Below, in pieces: positions 1-9,952 of a stretch of 64,000 bases of DNA; positions within the stretch are counted from its first letter, which is position 1; each line of letters starts with the position of its first letter. This DNA comes from Closterium sp. Naga37s-1 (taxonomy: Eukaryota; Streptophyta; Zygnematophyceae; Desmidiales; Closteriaceae), in contig CANJKZ010000142.1 in NCBI GenBank assembly GCA_947471745.1, positions 2,018,501 to 2,082,500 on the forward strand. Reading direction: 5' to 3'. A program made the position numbers and the translations under genes. The notes beneath the pieces were generated by a model, which did not search any database, was not told the DNA's origin, and saw only the letters and a program-made list of their open reading frames with translations.

Positions 1-1034
1 ACCAATCGGACTTCACCGTTTCAGCCACGTCACTCTTCTTGGACAGCACATACACCCAGTTCATGCGGGTGTGGACGTCTACAATGGTGAGGAAATCATC
101 TGCTCCAGCAGCTCCAAGCTTCAAGGGGCCCACCACGTCCATCACCACCTCATCAAGTGGCCTCTTAGCCGTTGCCTCCGAGCTAGAGAACGGGAATCGG
201 GAGAACTTGGCTTGCATGCATGTCGGGCAACCAAGTACCTCATTGGGCTCCCCCTTCACACGTATGCCAGCAACCATCTCTTCCTTCACTAGCTGCTGCA
301 AAATAGGCAGAGCCACATGCCCGATGCGCCAATGCAAAGTCAACCAATCACACTCCCCCGTAGCCGAAGTCGGATTGGAGAATGCCGCACTCGCAATAGT
401 GCCCCACAAGCTCTCTCCGTACTCCTCCACCGCTGTTGCCTCGGGGTTCTCCTCAACCTTTTGCTGCTCCTTGGCTGCTGCACCACTCTCCTTATGCTCA
501 CACTGCTTGCTGGTCCCTCCAAGATTGCACTTCTTAGACTCGTTCTCGTTGACGCCATCGTTAGCGCCGTCGCCGCTACCAACCGCTTCACCCTTGGTGC
601 TGATGCTTGCTGCCACTTGACTCTCCTTAGGCATAGGGACCACAGGGATCTGCCACATCTCGTTGTAGACATCCCTATCCTCATGAAGGTCCCAAAGAAT
701 CCGCTCGCCAAGCCTCGCGGTATAGGTCTTGGCTCCCTTCGAGCTCGTGTCCATGCCGGCCTTTTGCAACCGCCGCACGGAAATCAGGTTGGCTGCAAGG
801 TTGGCCACCCAAAGCACGTTCTTGAGGCCCACCATCTTCCCATCAGCACCCTTGAACATGGCCTTGCCCATGCCTTTCACCTCTGCTCTCTGCCCCGAAG
901 CCGATGTGACATGCTTGACCAGTGACGGTTCAAGTTCGGTGAGCAAGTCCGCATGAGGTGTCATCCTATAGGTAGCGCCGCTATCGATCACCCAATAGCC
1001 CAGAGAGTGTAGGGTCACCTTTCCCACAGCTGCA
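1..1034 (-). pseudogene. pol: Family A protease, GAG-pre-integrase and integrase N-terminus
   Basis: Minus-strand continuation of gag. The aspartic protease motif DSGAT lies near 980-1000. Further on, positions about 290-440 keep a segment that L lacks: it encodes the WRIGH part of the zinc-binding GAG-pre-integrase domain, followed by a CPTCMQAK cysteine pair. The window ends inside the integrase core, before the second catalytic Asp. This copy is therefore the better reference for the N-terminal zinc domain of the A/L family. Confidence 0.75.
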
Positions 1035-2102
1035 GGCTCCTCAAAGCCTTCCACCTTCACTGGTCCAGCCGATGATTGCGTTGAGACGAAGAAGAATTGA
1101 CCTGGGAACCGATCGACGCTCGAGTCGATGTCGTTGTCTCCACTCTTCATGTTTGCAGCTCCACCTCCGCGACCGCCACGGCCTCCACGACCTCTTCCTC
1201 TCCCTCCACCTGCTCCTCTACCCTCTTGGCCTTGAGCAGGGGTCCATTCGTCTGGGAGTTTGTATCGCGCCACATGTGTCCGCTCTTATGGCAATAATGA
1301 CACTCGCCGTCGAATCGGCCGCGACCGCTCCCGAAGCTTTTGTTGTCGCTGCCGTATCCGCCGTTCCCGCGGCCTCCGTTGAAGTTGCTGCCTCCAAACC
1401 TTCCTCCTCCTCGTCCTCTGCCCCTTCTTGAAGAATTTCTCGCTTCACGTCTTCGAGCGAGAGGCGGGGCAGATCACGATTAAGGTTGATGATGAGCGAG
1501 GACCATGATTCAGGAAGCAAGGCCAGCAACTTGGTCTTCCTCTGGAGCTCACTATAGTTCAAGTCAGCTCCTTCAAGCTGCGTCAACAAGTCGAAGTATT
1601 TCTGCACCCCTTCTTCAACCGCTTCATCCTCTTCAATTCGTAGTGCCGCCATTTGCCGCTCCAACACCACCGCTACCGCCGCTGTTGCAGGAGCATGTAC
1701 ACCCTTGAGAGCAGCCCATGCCTTTGGTCCCTTCTCTGGTTCACGCTGGAATGGCTTGATGTGACGGATCTGGCTGCTCCCCAACGCTTGCCCAAGTAGG
1801 AAATAGCCTTGTGCGCTCTTCCGCACCCACGGGCTCTTCTCCGGGTCGTTCTCGGGGCGCTTCTCCGTTCCTTCCATCACCTCCAGCAGGTCATAGTGGT
1901 CAAATACGTTCTCCATTCTGAAGGATCATTCAGCAAAGTTGTCGCCGTTTAACTTGTCAAGCCCAAACACCCTAGGCTCATCCCTAGGTGGGCCAAGACT
2001 TGGTTGCATGGGAGACATGGCGGGATCACGGGGTTGGCCTTGAGCTTGGGCTTCTCCACTGCCACTAGCACCTCTGCCACCCCTTTCATCAGGTCCAGCC
2101 AT
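1035..2102 (-). pseudogene. gag: Family A gag (broken)
   Basis: Encodes the nucleocapsid polyprotein of a copia element. The probable start is the ATG at 2102 (MAGPDERGG). Reading frame and sequence match L gag, but the tryptophan of the NFAEWSF motif is a TGA stop at 1926-1928. About 80 bp present in L (near 55597-55673) is missing after LQE, and the zinc knuckle CHYCHKSGH has lost its last cysteine through an indel. A Gly/Arg-rich (RGG-like) stretch flanks the knuckle. No functional Gag can be made without recoding. Confidence 0.85.
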
Positions 2103-2122
2103 TGTTGAAACTGCTCCAAGGG

Positions 2123-2134
2123 GCTCTGATACCA
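2123..2134 (-). promoter_or_regulatory. Primer-binding site of element A
   Basis: The minus strand reads TGGTATCAGAGC, the usual plant copia site pairing with the 3' end of initiator-Met tRNA. The same 12 bases sit just inside the 5' LTR of element L (54739-54750), which confirms orientation and shows where A's missing LTR should end. Confidence 0.85.
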
Positions 2135-2258
2135 CTTTTCTATCGACACAAATGGATCAACACCCAAAGTCCCACGCCCAAGCGCGATGACACAATTTTT
2201 TCAGCTCAATCAAAGTTCTTGAATATCTCAAAAATCAATATATATATATAATTTTTTT

Positions 2259-3100
2259 CTTTGAGGGCAAGGACTTCGAGCTTCGAGCTGGAGCTGCTAC
2301 TGCAAAATGCTCAGTTTTATCATTATTTTGACGGCAGCTACACGGGATCCTCGGCCGACACTGACGATGCCAAGGCGCAGTACTACAACGACTCGCTCAT
2401 GGCTTACAGCGTGTTGATGCGCAACATGTCGCGACGGAGCAGCTGGTCATTCGTTCATGCAGAACAACACCTGCTCTGGCACAGGGAAAACGCCAACAAC
2501 TACATAAATCGTTGCCGGAGCATACGTGATCAAATTGCGAAGCACGGGAGTTCGATTTCGGAAGAAATATTCGTTACCATCGTGCTTGCATGACTCAGCC
2601 CCAAATGGCGACCCTACAAGGCGCTCCTGCAGCAGTAGGGGGCTATCTCGGAAGTCGTCATTTGAGCCGCTCTTCTCGTCAAACAACAGAATATGGATCT
2701 GCATCAAGAACGCCCAGCGCCGCGACGGAAACAACTCGCCTTCTTTACTGACAACAAGAAAGAGAGCGACGATCGCGGCGCCTCCATTGCAAAAAAATGC
2801 AGAAATTTCAGGCACTCGGCGGAGCGATGCAAGTTCTGCTCCAGCCATCGCCAGTCAAACCCGAGCACTTGGGCCGGCCGACAGGACGCAAGGCAGGATA
2901 CGCGTCAAGCTCAGGGCTTTCAGCCCCCACCGCGCAACAAGAATCCAACGGTTCAGCACCAGCAACAGCAGCCGGCACAACGTGGAGCCTCGCACAACGT
3001 CATCACCAACATGGCGATGCGGCACTGACGGGGTACTCGACGTCGCCGCATGCGCACGCCGTCACTAGAACGAGCGCCGCACCCAATCGAGGCATCCACA
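2259..3100 (+). pseudogene. gag: Family B gag (stops and frameshift)
   Basis: Colinear with the gag of element D: F-E-L-E-L-x-L-Q-N-A-Q, then a 13-residue SISEE-type segment, then W-R. An in-frame TGA follows IVLA near 2591, with further in-frame TAG and TGA downstream. A CCHC zinc knuckle (C-K-K-C-x4-H-x4-C, near 2787-2830) is only readable if one A is dropped from a run of seven, so it too is frameshifted. Gag would be a capsid/nucleocapsid protein; here it cannot be made intact. Confidence 0.8.
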
Positions 3101-3324
3101 AAAAAATAACCCTTTTACCCCTGGTCACGATTACGACGACGACGACGACGACGACCCGGACTTGAATCTACCAGTCCCGCTGCTTGAAAGCCCCCCCGCA
3201 TGTACCTGACTCCAGGGCGGCGCCCGTCGACTACATTGCGCACGAGCAGTTTCTGAAATTCAACACCTTGTACTGCGTGACGCCGCGACTTGCGCTCCTC
3301 GCGCGCGACAACGACAAGAACCAC

Positions 3325-4176
3325 AACAAGTAGCATCTTGATACATGCTGCAGGCAACACATGGTGGGCTCCTCACACTTCATCTCCTACGCCGTCGCCA
3401 CCCCCAAAGTCACTTATATCACCGTGGCAATCAACTACCGCTTGCGCACAAGCGCACAAGGGATCATCGTCCTCAAGGCGCACGGAAGTAATACGCACAT
3501 CACGCTAAATGGTGTGCTCATCGTGCAGAACCTTCAGTTCAACCTCCTGTCGGCATCGCAGCTGACGGATTGCGGTGTGCAAGTCAACACCGACCCCGAA
3601 TCGCGCGACATCGTCCTACACTACACGCCGCCCGACAAACCATGCAAGCAGATCGGACGAGCGCACGCGTACAACGGCGTATACGTCCTGGATTTTGACA
3701 TCCCGGATTCTAGCAGCGACACGGATGAGTATCCATCCCGAGCACATCCACCACTCCGACTCATCCCGCTCCATTTCGGGCGGATCCACCACTCCGAATG
3801 GAAGCACCTTGACGGCAAGCCTTGGGTGCCGCATCACCCCCACACGCGCGAGACGGCTCTACATGACCCCGACCCCGATGGCATTTGCAGAGACTACCGA
3901 ACACCGACCGCCTCGACCAACGCCAACATCGCCGGGAGAGGCCTTGCCGCAATCGCCGAAGCTAAGCGATATGCGCCACCGGATGAGGGCATGCCGACGC
4001 TGGAGCTTGAGGGCGCGACGCGCCGCCTTTTCGGCACACTTGAAGAACCGATCTCAGGATCCGCGCACGACCGTCTCCAGTGGATCATACGCGGAAAGCG
4101 ACCTAGAACCTTCGACGCACGCAAAGTGGTGCGACCGTACACCAAGGAAGAATCCTTTAAGCTTTACCCCTACTAG
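3325..4176 (+). pseudogene. Family B protease and spacer
   Basis: The protease active site reads L-D-T-C-C-R-Q-H-M at 3337-3363, where most copia proteases have D-S/T-G. A long open stretch then runs to 4176 and includes the conserved protease C-terminus LLSASQLTDCGVQV near 3546-3585. The upstream part (3100-3330) is out of frame and contains a (GAC)n microsatellite at about 3130-3155. The region from 4177 to 4768 is poorly conserved spacer rich in GGWG codons before the GAG-pre-integrase domain. Confidence 0.7.
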
Positions 4177-4768
4177 CGCGACCCAAAAGCGAAACTCTCT
4201 GTCGAAGAACATCGCCGAAGCACGCGGGACCTTGCTTGGAGCGAGAGGGGCGAAACGGAAGAAGAAAGCGCCTCCAATGAAGGGGGGGTGGGGGAGCAAC
4301 GACGGCTGGGGGACCAGCGGCAGCGGAGGATGGGGCAACATGAGAGGCACCTTGGTTGATGCTGGCGGAAATTGGGACACCGGAACTAGCGACGTAGGCG
4401 GCGGATGGGGAGGCTCCGGCGAAGGCTGGGGTATTTCCCGAGAAGAACAAAGGTGGGGGGACTGAGGAAGAACCAACGCTCATTCATCTTGGCCGACCAC
4501 CCCGCTTACCGCCACCACCACCGCTTCATGGTGACATACCTCCGCATCACGACCCCTGGGACACGATCGATTGGGGCAACGAACCATCGACCCCGCGCCA
4601 TACTGTCTACGGACCTGAATCCCGTGCCGTGCGAACCCACGCTCATCCCAGGCACTATCCCTAGGACCAACATCCCTCTCTCCATCATCCCTGACATATA
4701 ATATCTCGTGCTGATGTTGACGACGACAAATGATGAAGCCGTAGAAGAGAAAGCACCAACAGCTCCTA

Positions 4769-4911
4769 TGTCAGAAGAACGAACGAGAATGGTAAACAGA
4801 AGAAGGAGGAGTTGCACTAGCAGGCAGGTGGGATACAAATAGGAATCCCTAACAGGGTTGTACTCACTGTTGAGTACCCCACTACAGCCTACACAGCATA
4901 ACATTCTGACA
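4769..4911 (-). repeat. 3' LTR of the 1.34-kb non-autonomous element
   Basis: A 143-bp direct repeat of 5968-6110 with two visible mismatches (C/A in the TTGCACT segment and T/A in the GGAATCCC segment), so the insertion is fairly recent. On the minus strand it contains GTAGGCTGTAGTGGGGTA, the core shared with the short-LTR copia families in this window. The purine tract GCCTATGGGGGTG borders it on the internal side. Confidence 0.93.
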
Positions 4912-5559
4912 CACCCCCATAGGCAAAGTGGGGTATAGTCAACAGAACAAGCAATCGCAGGACAAGTGAATAAGCAAACGCTAGTGGCAGAAACAGAGGG
5001 CAAGTGAGGAGGAGGAGGGACTATGAGAGGAGAGGAGATAGGAGGCGGCGGCTGAAGCTGCTGGCACTCGGGCAACTGGAGCAACTGGCACACTGGCTAC
5101 CGGAGCAAGGGCATCCGGACTGCTGGAGTAACTGGCTCCGCGGCTAGACTAGCGGCTGGAGCATCTGACCCACGGGCGACTGGAGTGACGGGCTCACCTG
5201 CTACCGGAGCTAGGGCATCCGGACTACTGGCGCTGCTGGCTTCACGTCGGCTACCTCCGGTCAACCTCCCCCCATTGCCCCAAACCCCCTTTTCACATCC
5301 CCCTCTGCATCCCTAGCACCACTCCCTCAGCTCCCACACCATCCCCCCCTCAGCGGCAGCTGCAGCAGTGGGAGAGAAAGGAGGAGGAGGAGCAGTTGCG
5401 TACGCACTCCCGTCACCCCATATCCGCCACCCCAATGCCCTCCCCCCACAGCTGCACGCGCCGGAGGGAGAGGAAGGAGAAAAAGGGGGGGGGGGCGGGG
5501 AGGAAGCCACAGGGCACCCACAGCGGCCCCGCGGCGCACGAGGGCAAGGGCGGCGCGTC

Positions 5560-5860
5560 GGGGGGCACAGGGGCGGCGCGCGGGAGCCACAGGGCAGCGC
5601 GCGCGGGGGCACGGGGCGCCGCGTGTGTCCACGGGGGCGGCGCGCAGGTCCACTGGGGCGGCGCAGGTCCACGGGGGCGGTGCGCGGGTCCCACGGGGCG
5701 GCGCGCGGGTCCCCGGGGGCGGCGCGCGGGTCCCACGGGGCGGCGCGCGGGTCCCACGGGGCGGCGCGCGGGTCCACGGGGACGACGCACAGGTCCCACG
5801 GGGCGGCGGGACGGAGGCACAGGGGCCGCGCACGGCTCCACGGGGCGGCGCGCCGAGCAG
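5560..5860. repeat. GC-rich tandem repeats inside the non-autonomous element
   Basis: Imperfect units of about 20 bp built on GGTCCCACGGGGCGGCGCG. They occupy the position of the leader in the minus-strand element, like the GC-rich arrays in the leaders of E, G and I. Long open frames across this array in several frames are composition artefacts. Confidence 0.75.
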
Positions 5861-5955
5861 AAAACCGCCGCGCACCCGGGGCGCGCGACTAACAGAATAG
5901 CAGAGGAAGCAGTAGGGTGGGCCCATCCACAGGATCGACCAGGGAGGGTCGACCT

Positions 5956-5967
5956 GCTCTGATAGCA
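5956..5967 (-). promoter_or_regulatory. Primer-binding site of the 1.34-kb element
   Basis: The minus strand reads TGCTATCAGAGC directly after the LTR end. It differs by one base from the initiator-Met tRNA site TGGTATCAGAGC, which fits priming in trans by the machinery of an autonomous relative. Confidence 0.85.
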
Positions 5968-6110
5968 TGTCAGAAGAACGAACGAGAATGGTAAACAGAA
6001 GAAGGAGGAGTTGAACTAGCAGGCAGGTGGGATACAAATAGGAAACCCTAACAGGGTTGTACTCACTGTTGAGTACCCCACTACAGCCTACACAGCATAA
6101 CATTCTGACA
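5968..6110 (-). repeat. 5' LTR of the 1.34-kb non-autonomous element
   Basis: Partner of the 4769-4911 repeat, followed at 6111 by the TCCTA target-site duplication. It lies upstream of the internal region on the minus strand because the primer-binding site abuts it at 5967. Confidence 0.93.
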
Positions 6111-6141
6111 TCCTACCCCCGTACCTGAAGAAGACCCTGAC

Positions 6142-7330
6142 GTGGTGAAAGCACGCTATCAACGCACCTTCGGACTCCGCACATTTGATGGCCTGTGGCA
6201 TCAGCGCCTCGGTCACCCCTCGCGCGTGAAAATGAACAGGTGCGTCACTGAAAAAGCATTCGCGCCTTGCGCACGCAATCTTGCATCCTTACGGCTCCGA
6301 CATAAGGAGCACATTGCACCCGCACACCTGCACAGTCCGCCCCGAAGCTGCACTGAGCCATCAGCTGTTTACGATGCTGGAACCTGGAACCAATCACTAC
6401 CCAAAGCTGAACAAGGAGTACACCAATTTCCTCGTCGTCGACCACTACGAGCTTAACGACGAAAGGTATACACCCACCTTTGTGGATGCGGGAACCCGCT
6501 ACGTGTGGATCACGAATGTATCGTTCTGCAGCAGTGCGTACAAGGTGTTCACCCTCTGGTTGGCTCACGCACAACTGCAATCAGGCAAGAAACTGCAAAT
6601 TTGGCAGACGGACGTCGCAGCAGAGTTTCGCAGCTTGGAACTGCAGGACTACCTCGGACAGAAGGGGATCCTGCACCACGTATCACTCCCCTATGTGCAT
6701 GCACAGCAGGAAGTCTCTCAGCGCACCAATCGCACACTCATGGCGAAGGTGTACGCGCTACTGAAGCAGTCGAATCTCCATGCAACCTACTGGTCGTACG
6801 CTATGCACCACGCCGTACGGGTGCATAACTTGCTCTCCACCACGGCCATCACGGGCAACCTGTCGCCGCACGTGAATTGGTCGGGCAAGAAGGGCGATAC
6901 CTCCATGATCCGCGTGTGTGGATGCATGGTGCAGTACCGGCCCCCTACCTCAACCATCGGGAAGTTCACGAGCCGCGCGCGCTGGGGCATTCACCTCGGC
7001 ATTAGTTATGAATACAATGCTTGGATCGTCTTCGACCTACTCAGCAACAAGGTCACGCACGCGCGCGGCGTTATCTTCTACGAGCAAGCAGGCACAAACC
7101 AGGTTTATGCAAACGACGGGCGCGGTCACGCTACCTCAAAGGACGAAGCGAGTTCTCCGACATCGATCGTCGCAACGACAACGATGACGACGACGATGAT
7201 AGCGACGAGTCGCCTCCGGGACCCGCGAGAGGAAACTGCAGGGACCCCGCACTGCCATCTCCGCCTGAGCCGGAGTGCGATGTCGACGACGTGCATGAGG
7301 TCGCCCCGCATCATCGCCATGACACCACCG
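6142..7330 (+). pseudogene. Family B GAG-pre-integrase and integrase
   Basis: Begins with L-W-H-Q-R-L-G-H-P-S, the zinc-binding GAG-pre-integrase motif (about 6193-6222), then the rve core. The first catalytic Asp is in FVDAGTRYVW and the second in QTDVAAEF. The third position reads Q-Q-E-V-S-Q-R-T-N-R, whereas element D has Q-Q-G-V-A-E-R-M-N-R, so the catalytic Glu is Gln. A frame change separates the zinc motif from the core. Strand transfer would not be expected from this copy. Confidence 0.8.
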
Positions 7331-7379
7331 TCTCTGGACTACAGGTGCTGGGGCTTTACGTCGCCACCTCAACGGCTCC

Positions 7380-8060
7380 ACGCTCATCGAGCCGAAAAAA
7401 TCTCCACAGGCGCTGACGGTACCACACAGAGCCGTGGATGCTGAAATCAAGGTGTTGGAAGCCCGCGACACATGGGTGATCGTCGACCGAGCAGCGATCA
7501 AGAGAAGGCGGGTACTCTCGAGCAAGTGGGTCTTCAGCGTGGAGACCGTAGCGGACGGCACTATCGAGCACTTCAAGGCGCGCTGGGTTGTGTGTGGCTA
7601 CGACCAGCGTCACGGCATAGATTTCGACCAGACCTTCGCTCCGGTCAGTCACCACACCTCCATGCAGATTATGCTTGCCATCGCTGCAGCAAGGCATATG
7701 CCACTCCGCCAGATCGAAGAACGCATTCCTATATGCATTTGTGTATGCGGTCATATTTGTGGCCCAGAATATATCGCCTGGACTTTTGTAGCGATTACAT
7801 CGTGCTCACCGTGTACGTGGACGCTCTACACAGGATCGAGGAGCACATTGCTCGACCAGATCGAGAAGAATCTCGCGATGCGGGTCAACATCACCACAAA
7901 TCACGCATACAGCAGTTCCTGCGCCTTAATATCTCTTACGCCCCTGATGTCATTCACCTCTCAGCTGCTAAGTACGCTGAAACACTTGAGAAGCGGTTCC
8001 ACATCTCTCCCACACCAGTCTCAACTCCCTACTGCACGCCTTGACCGAACCACAAACCTG
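7380..8060 (+). pseudogene. Family B reverse transcriptase with internal deletion
   Basis: N-terminal RT fingers are clear (SSKWVFSVE, F-K-A-R-W-V-V-C-G-Y, DFDQTFAPVS). After LRQIE a frameshift occurs, and the next segment jumps from the NAFLYA region directly to Y-I-V-L-T-V-Y-V-D-A-L, so roughly 100 residues of palm are missing compared with D. The catalytic YVDD box reads YVDA. The minus-strand copy at 32573-33262 carries the same deletion and the same YVDA. Confidence 0.82.
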
Positions 8061-8089
8061 ACAAGAAATCCCTATCCCCCTCAAAACTT

Positions 8090-8735
8090 TACACCTACCA
8101 GCAGCAGCTGGGATGCCTGCTTTTTGCATCGATGACCTGCAGGCCAGATCAATCCTACATCGCAAGCCAGCTGGCTCAGTTCTCGCGCAAACCAACGGCT
8201 GAGAATCTCCTACACCTTCAGCGCACTCTGCAATTTTCCATCTCCACGCACAACATTGGGCTCTGTTACTCCACGGTCCACGGTCAGAACTCCCTCATTC
8301 AACCTCACCGGCTACGTGGATGCTGGTCACGCCGCTGATCCCAACAATCGATGGTCGAGGACCGGGTTCCTATTCTGACTCAAGCTGACAAGCCCCATCT
8401 CGTGGAACTCGCAGAAGCAGGAATTGGTTGCCCGGTCATCGGTCAAAGCAAAGTTCATCATCGCAACAACAGCAGATCGTGAAGGGCTTTACTTGCAGGA
8501 ACTCTTGCAAGTGGCAAATATTCCAACTTTGCCGACCTTTCGCCTGCACTGTGACAACCAAAGCACAATCAAGATTGCAAACAAGCCGGGATTCATCAAC
8601 CGCACCAAGCACATCGCGTTGCGATATTTCCTCATGAAGTTGACAAGGGCAAGGTTGACCTAACCTATTGCCCAGTCAGTGACATGGCAGCCGACTTCCT
8701 CACGAAGTGACTACCCCATCAGCACAGCACTCTTC
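8090..8735 (+). pseudogene. Family B connection and RNase H
   Basis: Fragments of the copia RNase H domain in more than one frame: the LGCLLFASMTCRPD segment near 8107, S-S-V-K-A-K-F in place of the usual S-S-A-E-A-E-Y near 8440, H-C-D-N-Q-S-T-I near 8552 and R-T-K-H-I-A-L-R-Y-F near 8602. The acidic residue of the AEAEY motif has become Lys. A stop and frame changes split the domain. Confidence 0.78.
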
Positions 8736-8779
8736 GAACTGAGTGGAGTGGTCAAGGGAGTAAAGACTTGGTATGGCCA

Positions 8780-8793
8780 GGAATGAAGGGGGG
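8780..8793 (+). promoter_or_regulatory. Polypurine tract of element B
   Basis: A purine-rich run (GGAATGAAGGGGGG) ends exactly where the 3' LTR begins with TGTTACG, the expected place for plus-strand DNA priming. Confidence 0.75.
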
Positions 8794-9223
8794 TGTTACG
8801 AATGGTGAAATGAGAAACAAAGAGCATTCCTATCATTAGCAAGTGAAGAGTACAAAAGCGAGTACGAATGGTAAGGGTCAGAAGACGCAAACCGTTGCGT
8901 ACGGTTGGCAGCGTCTGGACCGTCGGATCAGAAGCATAGGGGGTAGCTGGAGCAAGAAGGATTTGGCGGGAACATGTTCATAACCGGTTCCCGCGTCGCA
9001 AGGTTGTGTTTCGCTGCAATATGGGAATGTACCCCTTACTGTACATGGCTAGCAAGGACGTTTCGCTTTCCTCGTGTATTACTATATGAACTTACGTATT
9101 CCTCTGTTATTATCACTTCAATCATTTTATATTCACTCGGGCCTTAGGTCAACTATTTCCGCTGCAATTACTCTTTGCGAACCTTCCTGATGATCCTGGC
9201 ACGATAAACGTCTGATCGCAACA
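8794..9223 (+). repeat. 3' LTR of element B
   Basis: 430 bp from TGTTACGAATGG to GATCGCAACA, with inverted termini TGTT/AACA. Its last part matches 53709-53830 on the minus strand, where the same AACA end is followed directly by a degenerate primer-binding site. That comparison fixes the boundary. Confidence 0.85.
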
Positions 9224-9675
9224 GGGGGATTCCTGGCTAGGCGAGGACCTCGGGGTAGACGAGGCTCGGACAGCTGGCAAATGCTGTAGTGGCGCCTCGG
9301 TGTTCGGGGCATCCTCGCTTAGGAATATCTGCAGTAAGGATTTGTAATTGCATACATACAGGTATTGGTGAAGTATCAGTAACTGTTCCAATGCCTAATC
9401 GTTACCAGATGCAGCGCGTTCCGGTCTTGGTGAGTCAATAATCGACACAGTTGACTCCCGACTGTTGACTTTCTGACTTCCCTACCATCGCGTGCTCTAT
9501 ATGGGTGTAACGTGATAGTGGTGAGTCACATTCTCAGTACCTATGAGCAGATGCGCTATTGCCATTAGCTTAGGAATGCTTAAAAACCATTCTGTTTTTC
9601 TAACACAAAATGCTGAAATGTATAGAAGGTGCAGGCTGCATATTTTGCATATACACCACAACTTTGTAAACATAA
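9224..9675. other. Unassigned sequence between element B and the pogo transposon
   Basis: About 450 bp with no repeat partner in the window, no credible ORF and no terminal motifs. It is more AT-rich than the retrotransposons and may be ordinary flanking DNA. Confidence 0.5.
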
Positions 9676-9677
9676 TA

Positions 9678-9703
9678 CTGTATCACCCCGGATATAGGCG
9701 CCG
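9678..9703 (+). repeat. Left terminal inverted repeat of the pogo-like element
   Basis: CTGTATCACCCCGGATA followed by TAGGCGCC, matching the reverse complement of the right end with two substitutions in the first 17 bases. Subterminal motifs (TTATAAGTGCACCCCCT and TTATAAGCGCATCCCCTA) follow at about 9760-9815. Confidence 0.83.
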
Positions 9704-9952
9704 TCTGATTATAGGCGTCGGCGCCTCTATCTGGAGCATGGCGCTTATGGCCGGAACTCGATTATAAGTGCACCCCCTGTGGTTTCTATCCTTATTATAA
9801 GCGCATCCCCTAACCTTTAATTGGAGGCATTACAAAGATATCACTACAATGTCACTTTTCCATAGCATCTACAACATCAGATTAAGCCAAATCTACTAAC
9901 AACAAGTTTAGCCGGGGTACTTCTACCTAACATGGATCATCCAGTACCCCTC

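Larger units (their letters stand above)
1..2136 (-). mobile_element. Copia retrotransposon family A, 5' half, no LTR
   Basis: Reads on the minus strand from a primer-binding site near 2123-2134 through gag, protease and the start of integrase, and runs off the left window edge. It is closely similar along its length to element L (54737-57000), which supplies the reading-frame reference. Its 5' LTR is absent: immediately beyond the primer site the sequence becomes family B leader (2137 onward), so the two elements were joined after LTR loss. A premature TGA and indels mark it as dead. Confidence 0.9.
4769..6110 (-). mobile_element. Non-autonomous short-LTR retrotransposon (TRIM/LARD-like)
   Basis: Two 143-bp direct repeats (4769-4911 and 5968-6110), beginning TGTCAGAA and ending TTCTGACA in plus-strand reading, bound about 1056 bp of internal DNA. 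The flanking 5-bp duplication TCCTA (4764-4768 and 6111-6115) proves transposition into family B; removing one copy restores B's frame (APTPVPEE). Orientation is minus, shown by a primer-binding site next to 5968 and a polypurine tract next to 4911. No gag or pol homology is visible inside. The polypurine tract and LTR core match the autonomous elements E, G, H and I. Confidence 0.93.
2137..9223 (+). mobile_element. Copia retrotransposon family B, 5'-truncated, with 3' LTR
   Basis: Plus-strand element holding a leader fragment, gag, protease, integrase, RT, RNase H and a 430-bp 3' LTR. The 5' LTR and the first part of the leader are missing at the junction with A. A second copy lies on the minus strand in two pieces (32573-33262 and 51688-53830) and a third at 63051-64000. 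Several lesions are shared between copies, suggesting a defective master sequence. A 1342-bp short-LTR element is inserted at 4769-6110. Confidence 0.88.

Noticed and set aside
3130..3155. (GAC)n tract as a functional element
   Set aside because: Simple microsatellite inside the broken B gag/protease region, also present in the minus-strand copy.
5313..5962. Overlapping Pro/Arg-rich and Gly/Arg-rich frames of 90-190 codons on both strands
   Set aside because: All are produced by a GC-rich tandem array in a retrotransposon leader; no homology or conserved coding signal.
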